Origin: Dolichospermum sp. LEGE 00240
Lineage (GTDB): Bacteria > Cyanobacteriota > Cyanobacteriia > Cyanobacteriales > Nostocaceae
DNA length: 64,000 nucleotides
Direction: 5' to 3'
Assembly (NCBI RefSeq): GCF_015207875.1
Contig: NZ_JADEVZ010000017.1
Span: 1-64,000 of the forward strand
Part shown: positions 54,259 to 63,846 of the stretch, one piece after another
Layout of the letters: the number at the start of each line of letters is the position of its first letter
How positions within the stretch are numbered: position 1 is the first letter of the stretch
Made by a program: the position numbers and the translations under genes
Notes under the pieces: generated by a model
What the model saw: only the letters and a program-made list of their open reading frames with translations
Told to the model about the DNA's origin: nothing
The model's database searches: none

Positions 54259-54286
54259 ATACGGTAACTTGATTGATATACTGTAG
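54259..54286. promoter_or_regulatory. Sulfur-regulon operator-like palindrome (site 13)
   Basis: ATACGGTA-N12-TACTGTAG, then TTTT, with inner ACTTGATTGATA, the closest to the inner TTGRTNGA consensus. Between the divergent Mrp (starts 54160) and third ssuA (starts 54465) genes. Confidence 0.82.
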
Positions 54287-54304
54287 TTTTATCATAAATT
54301 CACC

Positions 54305-54425
54305 TAAAGATAGCCCTCAAACTAGAAGTCTGGGGCTATAAGAACGAAGTCCGCCTACGCGGACTCTTTGAACCCACTCAGGTGAGTTTTGCCTGTGTAG
54401 CAGTGATTTCCGATCGCCATCTGTT
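54305..54425. repeat. Decayed repeat related to the MITE at 38682
   Basis: CTAGAAGTCTGGGGC, then GAAGTCCGCCTACGCGGACT (a hairpin), then GAGTTTTGCCTGTGTAGCAG and GATCGCC follow the order of the inner part and right half of the element at 38682-38864 (GTGTAGCCGCGACTTCTAGTCGCC). It lies between site 13 and the third ssuA. Confidence 0.5.
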
Positions 54426-54464
54426 TCTAGATTCTCTTTACTCCGATTAGTTGAAGTTGGGATT

Positions 54465-55481
54465 ATGTTTCTTAAAAAATCAAACATTCGCACTTTTTCT
54501 TTACTATTTACAGTTGGATTAGGTTCAACATTAGCTGGTTCTGTTTTTTCTCCCAATGTTGGGACAATTCAGAAAGCTAATGCAAATACAATCGCTCAAA
54601 ATAATAGTAGCAAAACAGTAATTCGTATTGGCTATCAAAAAGCAGCAACTATCCTATACGCACTCAAAGCAAAAGGCGAATTAGAAAAAACCTTAAAAGC
54701 CTCTGGTGCTTCTGTTACTTGGACTGAATTTCCTGCTGGACCACCAATGTTAGAAGCTTTAAACGTTGGCAGTATTGATTTTGGCTACACAGGAGAAGCA
54801 CCCCCTGTATTTGCTCAAGCGGCTGGAGTTCCTCTAGTTTATGTTGCCTATGATCCTTATGGTACTAAATCGGAAGCAATTCTTGTTCATAAGGACTCAC
54901 CAATTAAAAGTGTAGCTGACCTCAAAGGCAAAAAAGTGGCTTTTGCGAAAGGATCAAATACTAACTATTTGGTAGTCAAAGCACTGCAAAAAGCCGGATT
55001 AAAATACACTGATATTAAGCCAACTTTCCTCGCACCTGCTGATGGTCGTGCTGCTTTTGAAGGGAAAAATGTTGATGCTTGGGCAGTTTGGGACCCTTAT
55101 TTAGCTGCTGCTCAAAAAGCCACAGGCGCACGTATTCTTACCGATGCCACTGGACTAGCTCCCAATCGAGGTTATTATTTGGCTGCTAAATCCTTTGCCC
55201 AGAAAAATCCAGCAGGTTTAAAAACAGTTTTGGCTGGGGTAAGTAAAGTCAGTGATTGGGCAAAGGGTAATCCTAAAGATGTGGCAAAGTTACTTTCTCC
55301 TGTATTGGGTATAGATGCGGCTGTATTAGAGGTAGCAGAAAAAAGACGCAAGTATGGCGTTCTGCCATTAACCAATGATGTAATTGCCAAACAACAAGAA
55401 ATTGCTGATACTTTCTATAAAATCAACTTAATTCCTAAACAAATTAAGGTCAAAGAAATAGTTTGGCAAGGTAAGAAATAA
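54465..55481 (+). CDS. Third aliphatic sulfonate ABC transporter binding protein
   Basis: SsuA-type protein of 338 residues with an N-terminal signal (SLLFTVGLGSTLAGSVFS, likely cut after ANA or nearby). Motifs: VIRIGYQKAATILYALKAKG, TWTEFPAGPPMLEALNVGSI, GYTGEAPPVFAQAAGVPLVY and DAWAVWDPYLAAAQKATGAR. No permease or ATPase lies beside it, so it most likely uses SsuC and SsuB about 20 kb away. Operator site 13 lies upstream. Confidence 0.92.
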   Translation: MFLKKSNIRTFSLLFTVGLGSTLAGSVFSPNVGTIQKANANTIAQNNSSKTVIRIGYQKAATILYALKAKGELEKTLKASGASVTWTEFPAGPPMLEALNVGSIDFGYTGEAPPVFAQAAGVPLVYVAYDPYGTKSEAILVHKDSPIKSVADLKGKKVAFAKGSNTNYLVVKALQKAGLKYTDIKPTFLAPADGRAAFEGKNVDAWAVWDPYLAAAQKATGARILTDATGLAPNRGYYLAAKSFAQKNPAGLKTVLAGVSKVSDWAKGNPKDVAKLLSPVLGIDAAVLEVAEKRRKYGVLPLTNDVIAKQQEIADTFYKINLIPKQIKVKEIVWQGKK

Positions 55482-55486
55482 TTTAG

Positions 55487-55616
55487 TAAGTAGGTTGGCG
55501 TTGAAAATTGTCGTTATTGCAAGGCAAAAGGCAAGAGGCAAGAGGCAAGAGTGAAGAGGGGTTGGGCGATTTTACGTTTCTTTACACAGTTTGGTTTTAT
55601 TGTGTTCACCTACTTA
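55487..55616 (+). mobile_element. MITE-like element, TAAGTAGGT family, copy 2
   Basis: Bounded by TAAGTAGGT and ACCTACTTA, with GGCAAGAGGCAAGAGGCAAG in the left part. Same orientation and close sequence to the copy at 15088-15210. It starts 5 bases after the ssuA stop codon. Confidence 0.82.
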
Positions 55617-55721
55617 ATTGGTAATTGGCAATAAAAAAATTGCTAATTATCAATTATTTCTAGAAATCTTCGTTGACTTTCTCTGCGTGAGAAAAAATTT
55701 AAATTCTTGAAAGAGTTTTAT

Positions 55722-57437
55722 ATGGTAACAAACATCAATACACAGTGGCTAAAAACCGATGTTTTAGTAATTGGAGGTGGGACTGCGGGAACAATGGCAG
55801 GGATTAAAGCCAAACAGGCAAATCCTGATGCTGAGGTATTAATTTTAGAGAAAGCAAATATACGCCGGAGTGGGGCGATCGCTATGGGAATGGATGGAGT
55901 TAATACAGCCGTCATTCCTGGCAATTCTACCCCGGAACAATACGTCCGCGAAATCACAATTTCTAATGATGGTATTCTGCACCAAAAAGCCGTTTATCAA
56001 ACAGGTAAATTAGGTTTTGAAACCATTCAAGAATTAGAAAGTTGGGGCGTTAAATTCCAAAAAGATCCCCAAGGAAATTACGATGTTAAACAAGTACATC
56101 GGGTAGGTAAATATGTCTTACCCATGCCAGAAGGTAAAGACTTAAAAACCATTCTTACCCGCCAAGTAAAACGTCATAAAGTGAAAGTCACAAACCGCGT
56201 CATGGCAACTAGAATACTAGTAAAAGATGGTAAAGCTATTGGTGCAGTTGGATTTGATGTGCGCGGTGGTGATTTTGTAGTTATTCAAGCCAAAGCAGTT
56301 ATTCTTTCTACAGGTGCTTGTGGACGTTTAGGATTACCTGCATCTGGCTATCTTTATGGAACTTATGAAAATCCCACAAATGCCGGAGATGGTTATTCAA
56401 TGGCTTATCATGCAGGAGCAGAATTAAGCAACATTGAATGCTTCCAAATCAACCCATTAATCAAAGATTATAATGGTCCAGCCTGTGCTTATGTTGCAGG
56501 TCCCTATGGAGCATATACCGCCAATGCCGAAGGAAACCGCTTCATTAATTGCGATTATTGGAGTGGTCAAATGATGTTAGAGATTTGGAAAGAATTAAAC
56601 TCTGGTAAAGGACCAATTCAAATGAAAATGACTCATTTGGATGAAGATACAATTTCGGAAATTGAGTCTGTTTTATGGGCAAATGAAAGACCGAGTAGAG
56701 AACGTTTTCATGAGGGTAGAGGGGAAAATTACCGCACTCATGGGGTAGAAATGAACATCTCAGAAATTGGATTATGCAGTGGACATAGTGCTTCTGGTGT
56801 GTGGGTGAATGAAAAAGCAGAAACTACAGTACCTGGACTCTATGCAGCCGGAGATATGGCCAGTGTTCCTCATAATTATATGATTGGTGCATTTGTCTTT
56901 GGTCGGTTAGCAGGAGAAAATGCCATTGATTATATTGAAAATTTGGAACATATAGAACCTGATACTGATTTTCTGGAAACAGAAAAAGCCAGAATTTACG
57001 CGCCATTAAATCAACCAAATGGTATTCCCCATACCCAAGTAGAATATAAATTACGCCGACTGGTGAATGATTATTTACAACCACCAAAATCCGGTAATAA
57101 AATGGAAATTGGGTTAAATAATTTTGTGCGTTATCACGAAATATTAGCCCAAATGGGAGCGCGTGATCCTCATGAATTGATGCGATGTATGGAAGTACAT
57201 TTTATTCGTGATTGTGCAGAAATGGCAGCACGAGCATCTTTATATCGTCGGGAAAGTCGTTGGGGTTTATATCATTATCGGTTGGATTATCCAAATAAGA
57301 ATAATGAAGAGTGGTTTTGTCATGTGAATTTGAAAAAAGATGAAGCAGAAGAAATGATCTTATTTAAGCGTCCAGTTGAGCCTTATGTTGTGGAGGTTGA
57401 TTTACAGCAAGAAGTTTATAACGTTGCTGTTAGATAA
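55722..57437 (+). CDS. AprA-like FAD flavoprotein (second copy)
   Basis: FAD protein of about 571 residues. First FAD motif TDVLVIGGGTAGTMAGIKAK near the start, RSGAIAMGMDGVN, then SGYLYGTYENPTNAGDGY and the second FAD motif TVPGLYAAGDMASVPHN. It is closer to adenylylsulfate reductase alpha than the first copy, with a C-terminal region rich in aromatic and charged residues (RRESRWGLYHYRLDYP) as in AprA. The start at the ATG 55722 is preferred over a TTG at 55707. The likely partner is the AprB-like ferredoxin at 61179, separated by three enzymes. The substrate is unknown. Confidence 0.87.
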   Translation: MVTNINTQWLKTDVLVIGGGTAGTMAGIKAKQANPDAEVLILEKANIRRSGAIAMGMDGVNTAVIPGNSTPEQYVREITISNDGILHQKAVYQTGKLGFETIQELESWGVKFQKDPQGNYDVKQVHRVGKYVLPMPEGKDLKTILTRQVKRHKVKVTNRVMATRILVKDGKAIGAVGFDVRGGDFVVIQAKAVILSTGACGRLGLPASGYLYGTYENPTNAGDGYSMAYHAGAELSNIECFQINPLIKDYNGPACAYVAGPYGAYTANAEGNRFINCDYWSGQMMLEIWKELNSGKGPIQMKMTHLDEDTISEIESVLWANERPSRERFHEGRGENYRTHGVEMNISEIGLCSGHSASGVWVNEKAETTVPGLYAAGDMASVPHNYMIGAFVFGRLAGENAIDYIENLEHIEPDTDFLETEKARIYAPLNQPNGIPHTQVEYKLRRLVNDYLQPPKSGNKMEIGLNNFVRYHEILAQMGARDPHELMRCMEVHFIRDCAEMAARASLYRRESRWGLYHYRLDYPNKNNEEWFCHVNLKKDEAEEMILFKRPVEPYVVEVDLQQEVYNVAVR

Positions 57438-57476
57438 ATGGAATGATTAAGTTAATACGGTTCAGTCAAGAAAAAG

Positions 57477-57535
57477 TAGGTTGGGTTAAGCAACAGCACC
57501 ACTCAACAAAAAAATTGATAATGTTAGGTTTCTTT
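57477..57535. repeat. TAGGTTGGGTT repeat copy (diverged)
   Basis: AGTAGGTTGGGTTAAGCAAC at the left and GTTAGGTTTCTTTTAAGG at the right. A diverged copy lying just upstream of the dienelactone-hydrolase-like gene; its right end merges with that gene's leader. Confidence 0.55.
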
Positions 57536-57549
57536 TAAGGTAATTAAAG

Positions 57550-58383
57550 ATGATTCAAGAAATAACACGCCGTGAATTTATCGCTACTGCTGCTTTAACA
57601 ACTGGTTTTGCTTTAGCAGTACAACCTGTTTCCGCTAAAGTGATTACCACAGATACTAAAGGATTAATTGCGGGAGTGGTGAAAATTCCCGTCAAAGATG
57701 GGGAAATTCCAGCATATAGAGCGCAACCAGAAAAGGGTGAAAATTTCCCCATTGTTTTAGTAATTCAAGAAATATTTGGGGTACATGAACATATACAGGA
57801 TGTTGTGCGACGCTTTGCTAAATTAGGCTATTTAGCGATCGCACCAGAACTATTCATTCGCCAAGATGATGTCTCAAAATTAAGCAACATTGACGAAATT
57901 CGCGCCATTGTTGCCAAAGTTCCCGACTCTCAAGTTTTATCAGATTTAGATGCTACCGTTGATTGGGCAGTAAAATCAGCAAAAGGTAACGCTGATAAAT
58001 TAGCAATTACGGGTTTTTGCTGGGGTGGTCGAATTACCTGGCTATATGCAGCACATAATCCCAATGTAAAAGCAGGTGTAGCTTGGTACGGTAGAGTAGT
58101 AGGCAATGTTACCGAACTACAGCCTAAACATCCCCTTGATATTGCTTCTGAGTTAAAAGTCCCTGTGCTGGGACTCTATGGAGGTCAAGATACAGGTATT
58201 CCATTAGATACAGTGGAACAAATACGAGAAAAACTCAAATCTAGCAGCAGTAAATCGGAGATAATTGTTTATCCTGATGCACCTCACGCCTTTTTTGCCG
58301 ATTATCGCCCTTCCTACCGCGAAAAAGAAGCCCAGGATGGTTGGCAGCGTCTCCAGAAATGGTTTAAACAGTATGGAGTGTGA
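57550..58383 (+). CDS. Dienelactone-hydrolase family protein with Tat signal
   Basis: Alpha/beta hydrolase of 277 residues. The N-terminus [19 protein letters not shown] is a twin-arginine signal. Catalytic residues are Cys in GFCWGGR, Asp in YGGQDTGIP and His in DAPHAFF, the usual Cys-Asp-His triad of the family. Tat export suggests a periplasmic or thylakoid-lumen enzyme that hydrolyses esters or lactones. It lies between the AprA-like gene and metY; a direct link to sulfur is not evident. Confidence 0.9.
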   Translation: MIQEITRREFIATAALTTGFALAVQPVSAKVITTDTKGLIAGVVKIPVKDGEIPAYRAQPEKGENFPIVLVIQEIFGVHEHIQDVVRRFAKLGYLAIAPELFIRQDDVSKLSNIDEIRAIVAKVPDSQVLSDLDATVDWAVKSAKGNADKLAITGFCWGGRITWLYAAHNPNVKAGVAWYGRVVGNVTELQPKHPLDIASELKVPVLGLYGGQDTGIPLDTVEQIREKLKSSSSKSEIIVYPDAPHAFFADYRPSYREKEAQDGWQRLQKWFKQYGV

Positions 58384-58396
58384 GTTTCAATATTTC

Positions 58397-58508
58397 TAGA
58401 ACTTACGCACAAGTTACGGATAAACGTTCGCGTAGCGTGTCGAAGACATACCGCAGAGGCGCAGAGGACACAGAGAAATAAGAGTTTGAAAGGTTTTGCG
58501 TAAGTTCG
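58397..58508. repeat. MITE-like element with AGAACTTACGCA ends
   Basis: AGAACTTACGCA at the left and TGCGTAAGTTCG at the right are inverted repeats, close to the ends of the element at 22816-23018. Inside is CGCAGAGGCGCAGAGGACAC. No gene. Confidence 0.65.
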
Positions 58509-58539
58509 AATTTCATGTTTTGATAGTCAACCTATTTAA

Positions 58540-59897
<1,358 letters not shown>

Positions 59898-59905
59898 AAA
59901 ATAAT

Positions 59906-60050
59906 TATAGCCATTCCCATTCAAGTGAGGTACAAGCAGTAATAATTGTAGCTTGCTTCCCGTAGCTTGCGTGGCGAAGCCATAGGGTACGCAGATGGAC
60001 GCAGATAAACGCAGATAATTTTGTACTTCATTAAACTGGGAAACGCTATA
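59906..60050. mobile_element. MITE-like element, TATAGC family, copy 2 with nested repeat
   Basis: TATAGCCATTCCCATTCAAG to TGGGAAACGCTATA, inverted ends. Compared with the copy at 42406 it has an extra TAGCTTGCTTCCCGTAGCTT and TGCGTGGCGAAGCC sequence near 59948-59990, which is a second dispersed repeat inserted into the first. Followed by an AATTACC tandem repeat at about 60054-60076. Confidence 0.75.
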
Positions 60051-60086
60051 CCAATTACCAATTACCAATTACCAATCACCTTTTTT

Positions 60087-61148
60087 ATGAAATACCTAGA
60101 CTTCATTTCACCCAAAACTCAGTTTTATCCACTTTCAAAACCATTTTCATTAGAATCTGGTGAACTATTAGTTGGTGTTCAGGTTGCTTATCGTACCTGG
60201 GGAAAATTAAACGCAAACCGCGATAATGGGGTCTTAATTTGTCATGCTTTAACTGGTTCTGCTGATGCTGATGATTGGTGGGGAGATTTGTTTGGTGTTG
60301 GGAAATCCTTTGATCCTGATCAGGATTTTATCGTGTGCAGCAACATTTTAGGAAGTTGTTACGGTACAACTGGAGCAACTTCTATTAACCCAAATACAGG
60401 AAAGGTTTATAGTGGATCTTTTCCGAGAATTACAATTAGGGATATGGTTCACCTCCAAGCTGCACTATTAGAATATTTAGATATTCAATCTCTACAGTTA
60501 GTAATTGGCGGTTCATTGGGTGGAATGCAAGTTTTAGAATGGGCTTTATTGTATCCAGAAAAGGTGAGAGCGATCGCACCAATGGCTGCACCTGGAAGAC
60601 ATTCAGCATGGTCTATTGGCTTGAGTGAAGCACAAAGACAGGCAATTTATATAGATCCAAATTGGCAAGGGGGAAACTATACAATTGATGCACCTCCGAA
60701 CCAAGGATTAGCAGTAGCGAGAATGATGGCAATGATTAACTATCGTTATTGGGATAGTTTTACAAATCGTTTTGGCAGACAGCAGGATGAATCTAATCAG
60801 TTTGCTATATCCAGTTATTTACAATATCAAGGTCAAAAACTAATAGAACGTTTTGATGCTAATACTTATATTACATTAACTCAGGCAATGGATAGTCATG
60901 ATGTTAGTTGGAACAGAAAAGATTATCAATCAGTTTTGCAAAGTATCAAACAACCAACTTTAGTTGTGTCTATTGATTCTGATGTTCTTTATCCTCCAGG
61001 AGAACAACAAGAATTAGTAGATTTAATCCCTCATGCTCAATTGGGGTTACTCAAATCAACTCACGGACATGATGCGTTTTTAATTGATATGGAAGCATTA
61101 AATGAAATGGTAGTTTCTTTTAGGGAAGAGTGGGAATTTCTTGTTTGA
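60087..61148 (+). CDS. metX: Homoserine O-acetyltransferase
   Basis: Alpha/beta hydrolase-fold acyltransferase of 353 residues that makes the substrate of MetY. The nucleophile is Ser143 in VIGGSLGGMQVLEWAL; Asp is in VVSIDSDVLYPP and His in STHGHDAF. AYRTWGKLNANRDNGVLICH in the N-terminal part is a family hallmark. The start at the ATG 60087 follows the repeat region; the upstream frame is repeat sequence. Succinyl- rather than acetyl-CoA use cannot be excluded. Confidence 0.93.
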   Translation: MKYLDFISPKTQFYPLSKPFSLESGELLVGVQVAYRTWGKLNANRDNGVLICHALTGSADADDWWGDLFGVGKSFDPDQDFIVCSNILGSCYGTTGATSINPNTGKVYSGSFPRITIRDMVHLQAALLEYLDIQSLQLVIGGSLGGMQVLEWALLYPEKVRAIAPMAAPGRHSAWSIGLSEAQRQAIYIDPNWQGGNYTIDAPPNQGLAVARMMAMINYRYWDSFTNRFGRQQDESNQFAISSYLQYQGQKLIERFDANTYITLTQAMDSHDVSWNRKDYQSVLQSIKQPTLVVSIDSDVLYPPGEQQELVDLIPHAQLGLLKSTHGHDAFLIDMEALNEMVVSFREEWEFLV

Positions 61149-61178
61149 TTTTTAATGAAATTAGGGAGTTATAAAATT

Positions 61179-61406
61179 ATGGCTTTAATTAATCAAAGAG
61201 TAGATGTTCCTGTAATTGTGGATGAATCTAAATGTTTAGAACAATGCGTTGCTTGTATTGAAGTTTGTCCTCTGGATGTATTAGCAAAAAATCCAGAGAC
61301 GGGAAAAGCCTATATGAAATATGATGAATGTTGGTTCTGTCTACCCTGTGAGAAGGAATGTCCAACAAACGCCATTACAGTCCAAATTCCTTTCTTATTG
61401 CGGTAG
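61179..61406 (+). CDS. AprB-like 2[4Fe-4S] ferredoxin (second copy)
   Basis: Protein of 75 residues: DESKCLEQCVACIEVCPLDV holds the first cluster motif and YDECWFCLPCEKECPTNAIT the second, ending in VQIPF. The CW-x-C-x-x-C-x3-CP-x-x-AI segment and spacing resemble the start of dissimilatory AprB, without the longer C-terminal tail. AGGGAG lies 10 bases before the ATG at 61179. Likely electron partner of the flavoprotein at 55722-57437. It is followed after 10 bases by a HEAT-repeat gene. Confidence 0.9.
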   Translation: MALINQRVDVPVIVDESKCLEQCVACIEVCPLDVLAKNPETGKAYMKYDECWFCLPCEKECPTNAITVQIPFLLR

Positions 61407-61416
61407 AGGTACAGAA

Positions 61417-62367
61417 ATGTTTATAGATACTGATTCAGCGTTAAATCAATGGTTGGAAATGTTGCGTTCAGTTAACGAAGGCGATCGCCTAGTTGCGGTA
61501 AAATCTCTACAGCACCTTGGAGAAGACGCAGCAGTTGACGCTTTAATTATCGCACTGGAAGACGAAAGCACCGCAGTCCAAAAAATTGCCGTATCTGCAC
61601 TTTGGGAACTTGCTAATCCTGTTGCTGTACCTGCTTTATTAAAAACTCTTGCTTCCCCAGATGAAGACGTTCGCACCGAAGGATTATCAGCATTAGGTGA
61701 ACTTGTCACCACAGATCATTTATTGCTTTTATTGGATGCACTACATCAAGAAAATATCAATCTTCAAGTTAACATCTTAATCTTATTGCGGAAGATACAT
61801 GATGTTCAATCTCTACCTGCGGTGTTATCTTTCTTTGATTCCAAATATCCACAACTACGAGAAACTGCTATTACAACTCTACGCTATTTAAACCAGGTGC
61901 AAATATGTCCACCAGCTTTATCTTTGATGAATGATCCTGATGATAATGTCCGTCGTGCAGTAGCATTAACTTTAGGACATTTAGCAGATAAAGAAGTTGT
62001 AGAATTATTAACTCAATTACTCACTTCCGATCCTGATTGGCAAGTACGACGCAATGCAGCTAAATCTTTAGCAATTCACGCTAATTCAGCAGCAGTTCCC
62101 GCTTTAAAAATTGCGCTAAAAGATGAACATTGGCAAGTGCGAAAATTCACGCTTCAAGTATTACAAAAAATGCCAGATCAAAATTTATTACCTGATTTAA
62201 TTAAAGGATTAACAGACGAATATTCGGATGTCAGAAAAGAGGCAGCTATAGCACTTGGTAATTTAGATAATACTCAGGCTTTAAATGCTCTCCAACAAGC
62301 ACTAGATGATCCTGATCGAGATGTTTCTATTTACGCAGAAAGAGCAATTAAAAAGATAAGGAGATAG
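61417..62367 (+). CDS. HEAT-repeat protein (PBS-lyase type)
   Basis: Protein of 316 residues made of HEAT-like repeats of about 31 residues, for example EGDRLVAVKSLQHLGEDAAV and NVRRAVALTLGHLADKEVVE. Such proteins act as scaffolds or, in phycobilisome biology, as chromophore lyases. Its close link to the ferredoxin suggests a scaffold or maturation role for the flavoprotein-ferredoxin pair. The start at the ATG 61417 is chosen because the longer frame overlaps the ferredoxin. The stop codon lies inside the left arm of a strong hairpin. Confidence 0.87.
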   Translation: MFIDTDSALNQWLEMLRSVNEGDRLVAVKSLQHLGEDAAVDALIIALEDESTAVQKIAVSALWELANPVAVPALLKTLASPDEDVRTEGLSALGELVTTDHLLLLLDALHQENINLQVNILILLRKIHDVQSLPAVLSFFDSKYPQLRETAITTLRYLNQVQICPPALSLMNDPDDNVRRAVALTLGHLADKEVVELLTQLLTSDPDWQVRRNAAKSLAIHANSAAVPALKIALKDEHWQVRKFTLQVLQKMPDQNLLPDLIKGLTDEYSDVRKEAAIALGNLDNTQALNALQQALDDPDRDVSIYAERAIKKIRR

Positions 62368-62398
62368 ATCCCCGACTTCTTAAAGAAGTCGGGGATCT
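62366..62398. terminator. 16-base-arm hairpin (CCCCGACTTC type)
   Basis: AGATCCCCGACTTCTT and AAGAAGTCGGGGATCT are perfect complements with one base between. Same family as at 26356 and 29503. No T-run follows, so stopping of transcription is uncertain, but it lies exactly at the end of the HEAT-repeat gene. Confidence 0.55.
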
Positions 62399-62411
62399 GG
62401 ATAAGTTGAAT

Positions 62412-62942
62412 ATGTACAAATTTGCCCCTGCTTGGGAACAAGAAACAATAGTTTTTGGTGCTTCTCAACCTGGATATACTGATAATCAGGTATATGATTG
62501 GATTGAGTTTATGAAATCCCAAAACATTCAGCGAATTTGCTGTTTACTTAGTGAAAAACAACTAGCTAATTATGCCCATCTTTTAGATACATATCGGCAA
62601 GAATTTGGTAATCAACAAGTTTGTTGGACACCAATTGAAGATTTTCATTTATCTGATTTAGAAACACTCACACAAAAAATACTGCCTTTTTTAATCACAG
62701 CAAATCAACAAAATGAAAAAGTAGTTGTGCATTGTGCTGGTGGAATTGGCCGGACTGGACATATATTAGCGGCTTGGTTAGTGAGTGTGCGGGGATTTTC
62801 TCATCAAGATGCAATTTCTGCTGTTATAAGAACAGGGAGAAATCCTTATGAAGCTGTAATTTTAAGTAAAAATCTGTTACAAGTTGCAGAAGAATTAAAT
62901 GTGCTGCTGAATAATTGTCGTCTAGCGTTCTTAACTAATTGA
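62412..62942 (+). CDS. Dual-specificity/tyrosine-phosphatase family protein
   Basis: Protein of 176 residues with P-loop VVHCAGGIGRTGHILAAWLV (C-x5-R) and a general-acid Asp probably in the loop around TPIEDFHLSDLE. It could dephosphorylate proteins, nucleotides or other small molecules. The ATG at 62412 is used; a TTG two codons before is also open. No clear link to the sulfur genes. Confidence 0.85.
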   Translation: MYKFAPAWEQETIVFGASQPGYTDNQVYDWIEFMKSQNIQRICCLLSEKQLANYAHLLDTYRQEFGNQQVCWTPIEDFHLSDLETLTQKILPFLITANQQNEKVVVHCAGGIGRTGHILAAWLVSVRGFSHQDAISAVIRTGRNPYEAVILSKNLLQVAEELNVLLNNCRLAFLTN

Positions 62943-62988
62943 TGGATATTGCTGAATTTGTCTGAAAAATCAGCAATTTATAAACACT

Positions 62989-63531
62989 TTACCTGTAATA
63001 AAATAGATGATTATCAAAATCATTGTAAAATTGTAAACGAGCAGTTCCCACAACTAAATTATTTGTCTTTTCACCAGAGGAAATAACATGAACTCGAAAT
63101 AGATAAATACCTTCGCTGGTGGGATTATAAAAAGGTTTGAAAACGATAGTAATTGTTTGATTTGCAGAAACTGGTTCATCAAAAGTAGCAATGACATTTT
63201 GTGGTTGAGTTAAACTCTTGGTTAGGGTAATGCCTAGCTTTTCTTTTTGTCCACTTGCTTCTACAAAAGCAAAACTGTTTTTCTGATTGAATTCAATATT
63301 TTCTACACCTTCTATTTGTGTTAAAACAACCTGTTGCAGTTGCCAATTAGCCAGAGATTCTGGTAATTTGATTGTAAAATAATAAGCTGCATCCCAAGAA
63401 CCTGTTTGATTGTAAGTTGTTTTGGCAGTTAACAATGGTTTTGATGGTATCCCGTAGGTAGTAGGCACAGATAATAAAAATATTCCTGTACTAATAGCTA
63501 GGGTTTTACAAAGAGTTTTGAATCTGTTCAT
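62989..63531 (-). CDS. DUF2808 exported protein
   Basis: Protein of 180 residues with a signal peptide (LAISTGIFLLSVPTTYG) and the DUF2808 body: TGSWDAAYYFTIKLPESLAN, GVENIEFNQ, IVFKPFYNPTSEGIYLFRVH and GTARLQFYNDFDNH. This family is common in cyanobacteria and of unknown function; the fold is probably a beta sandwich. A frameshifted paralogue lies at 25995-26329. Confidence 0.85.
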   Translation of the reverse strand: MNRFKTLCKTLAISTGIFLLSVPTTYGIPSKPLLTAKTTYNQTGSWDAAYYFTIKLPESLANWQLQQVVLTQIEGVENIEFNQKNSFAFVEASGQKEKLGITLTKSLTQPQNVIATFDEPVSANQTITIVFKPFYNPTSEGIYLFRVHVISSGEKTNNLVVGTARLQFYNDFDNHLFYYR

Positions 63532-63639
63532 GTTTTTAGGATTTGATATTTTAAATAGGTTTTTCTATTGCATTACACCCTTTCAATTTAGCAAGTGGAA
63601 CTTATTAATGATTACAATACTGTTTGGTTAAGAGTTTTT

Positions 63640-63757
63640 GTAGGTTGGGTTAAGCGACAGCGCAACCCAACAAAAGTCTGTAAATGTTGGGTAACAAGAA
63701 CGTCAAACGCCATTCGCCACAAGCCGGGAAACCCGTCCAGATGGCTCCCCAACCTAC
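63640..63757. repeat. TAGGTTGGGTT repeat copy
   Basis: Starts GTAGGTTGGGTTAAGCGACA and closes CTCCCCAACCTACC, with AAAAGTCTGTAAATGTTGGG and a CGCCATTCGCCACAAGCC piece inside. The surrounding 63532-63846 has no convincing gene; a plus-strand frame here is just repeat. Confidence 0.7.
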
Positions 63758-63846
63758 CTGATTTAATGTTTTTAGATTATGACAAGTATAGGTTGTTTGA
63801 AAAATGGTTCTAATTGCATGATTAACTCCCTAATAATCAAAATGAA

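Noticed and set aside
63595-63813. Plus-strand frame of 72 codons near the right edge
   Set aside because: It is made almost wholly of the TAGGTTGGGTT dispersed repeat.
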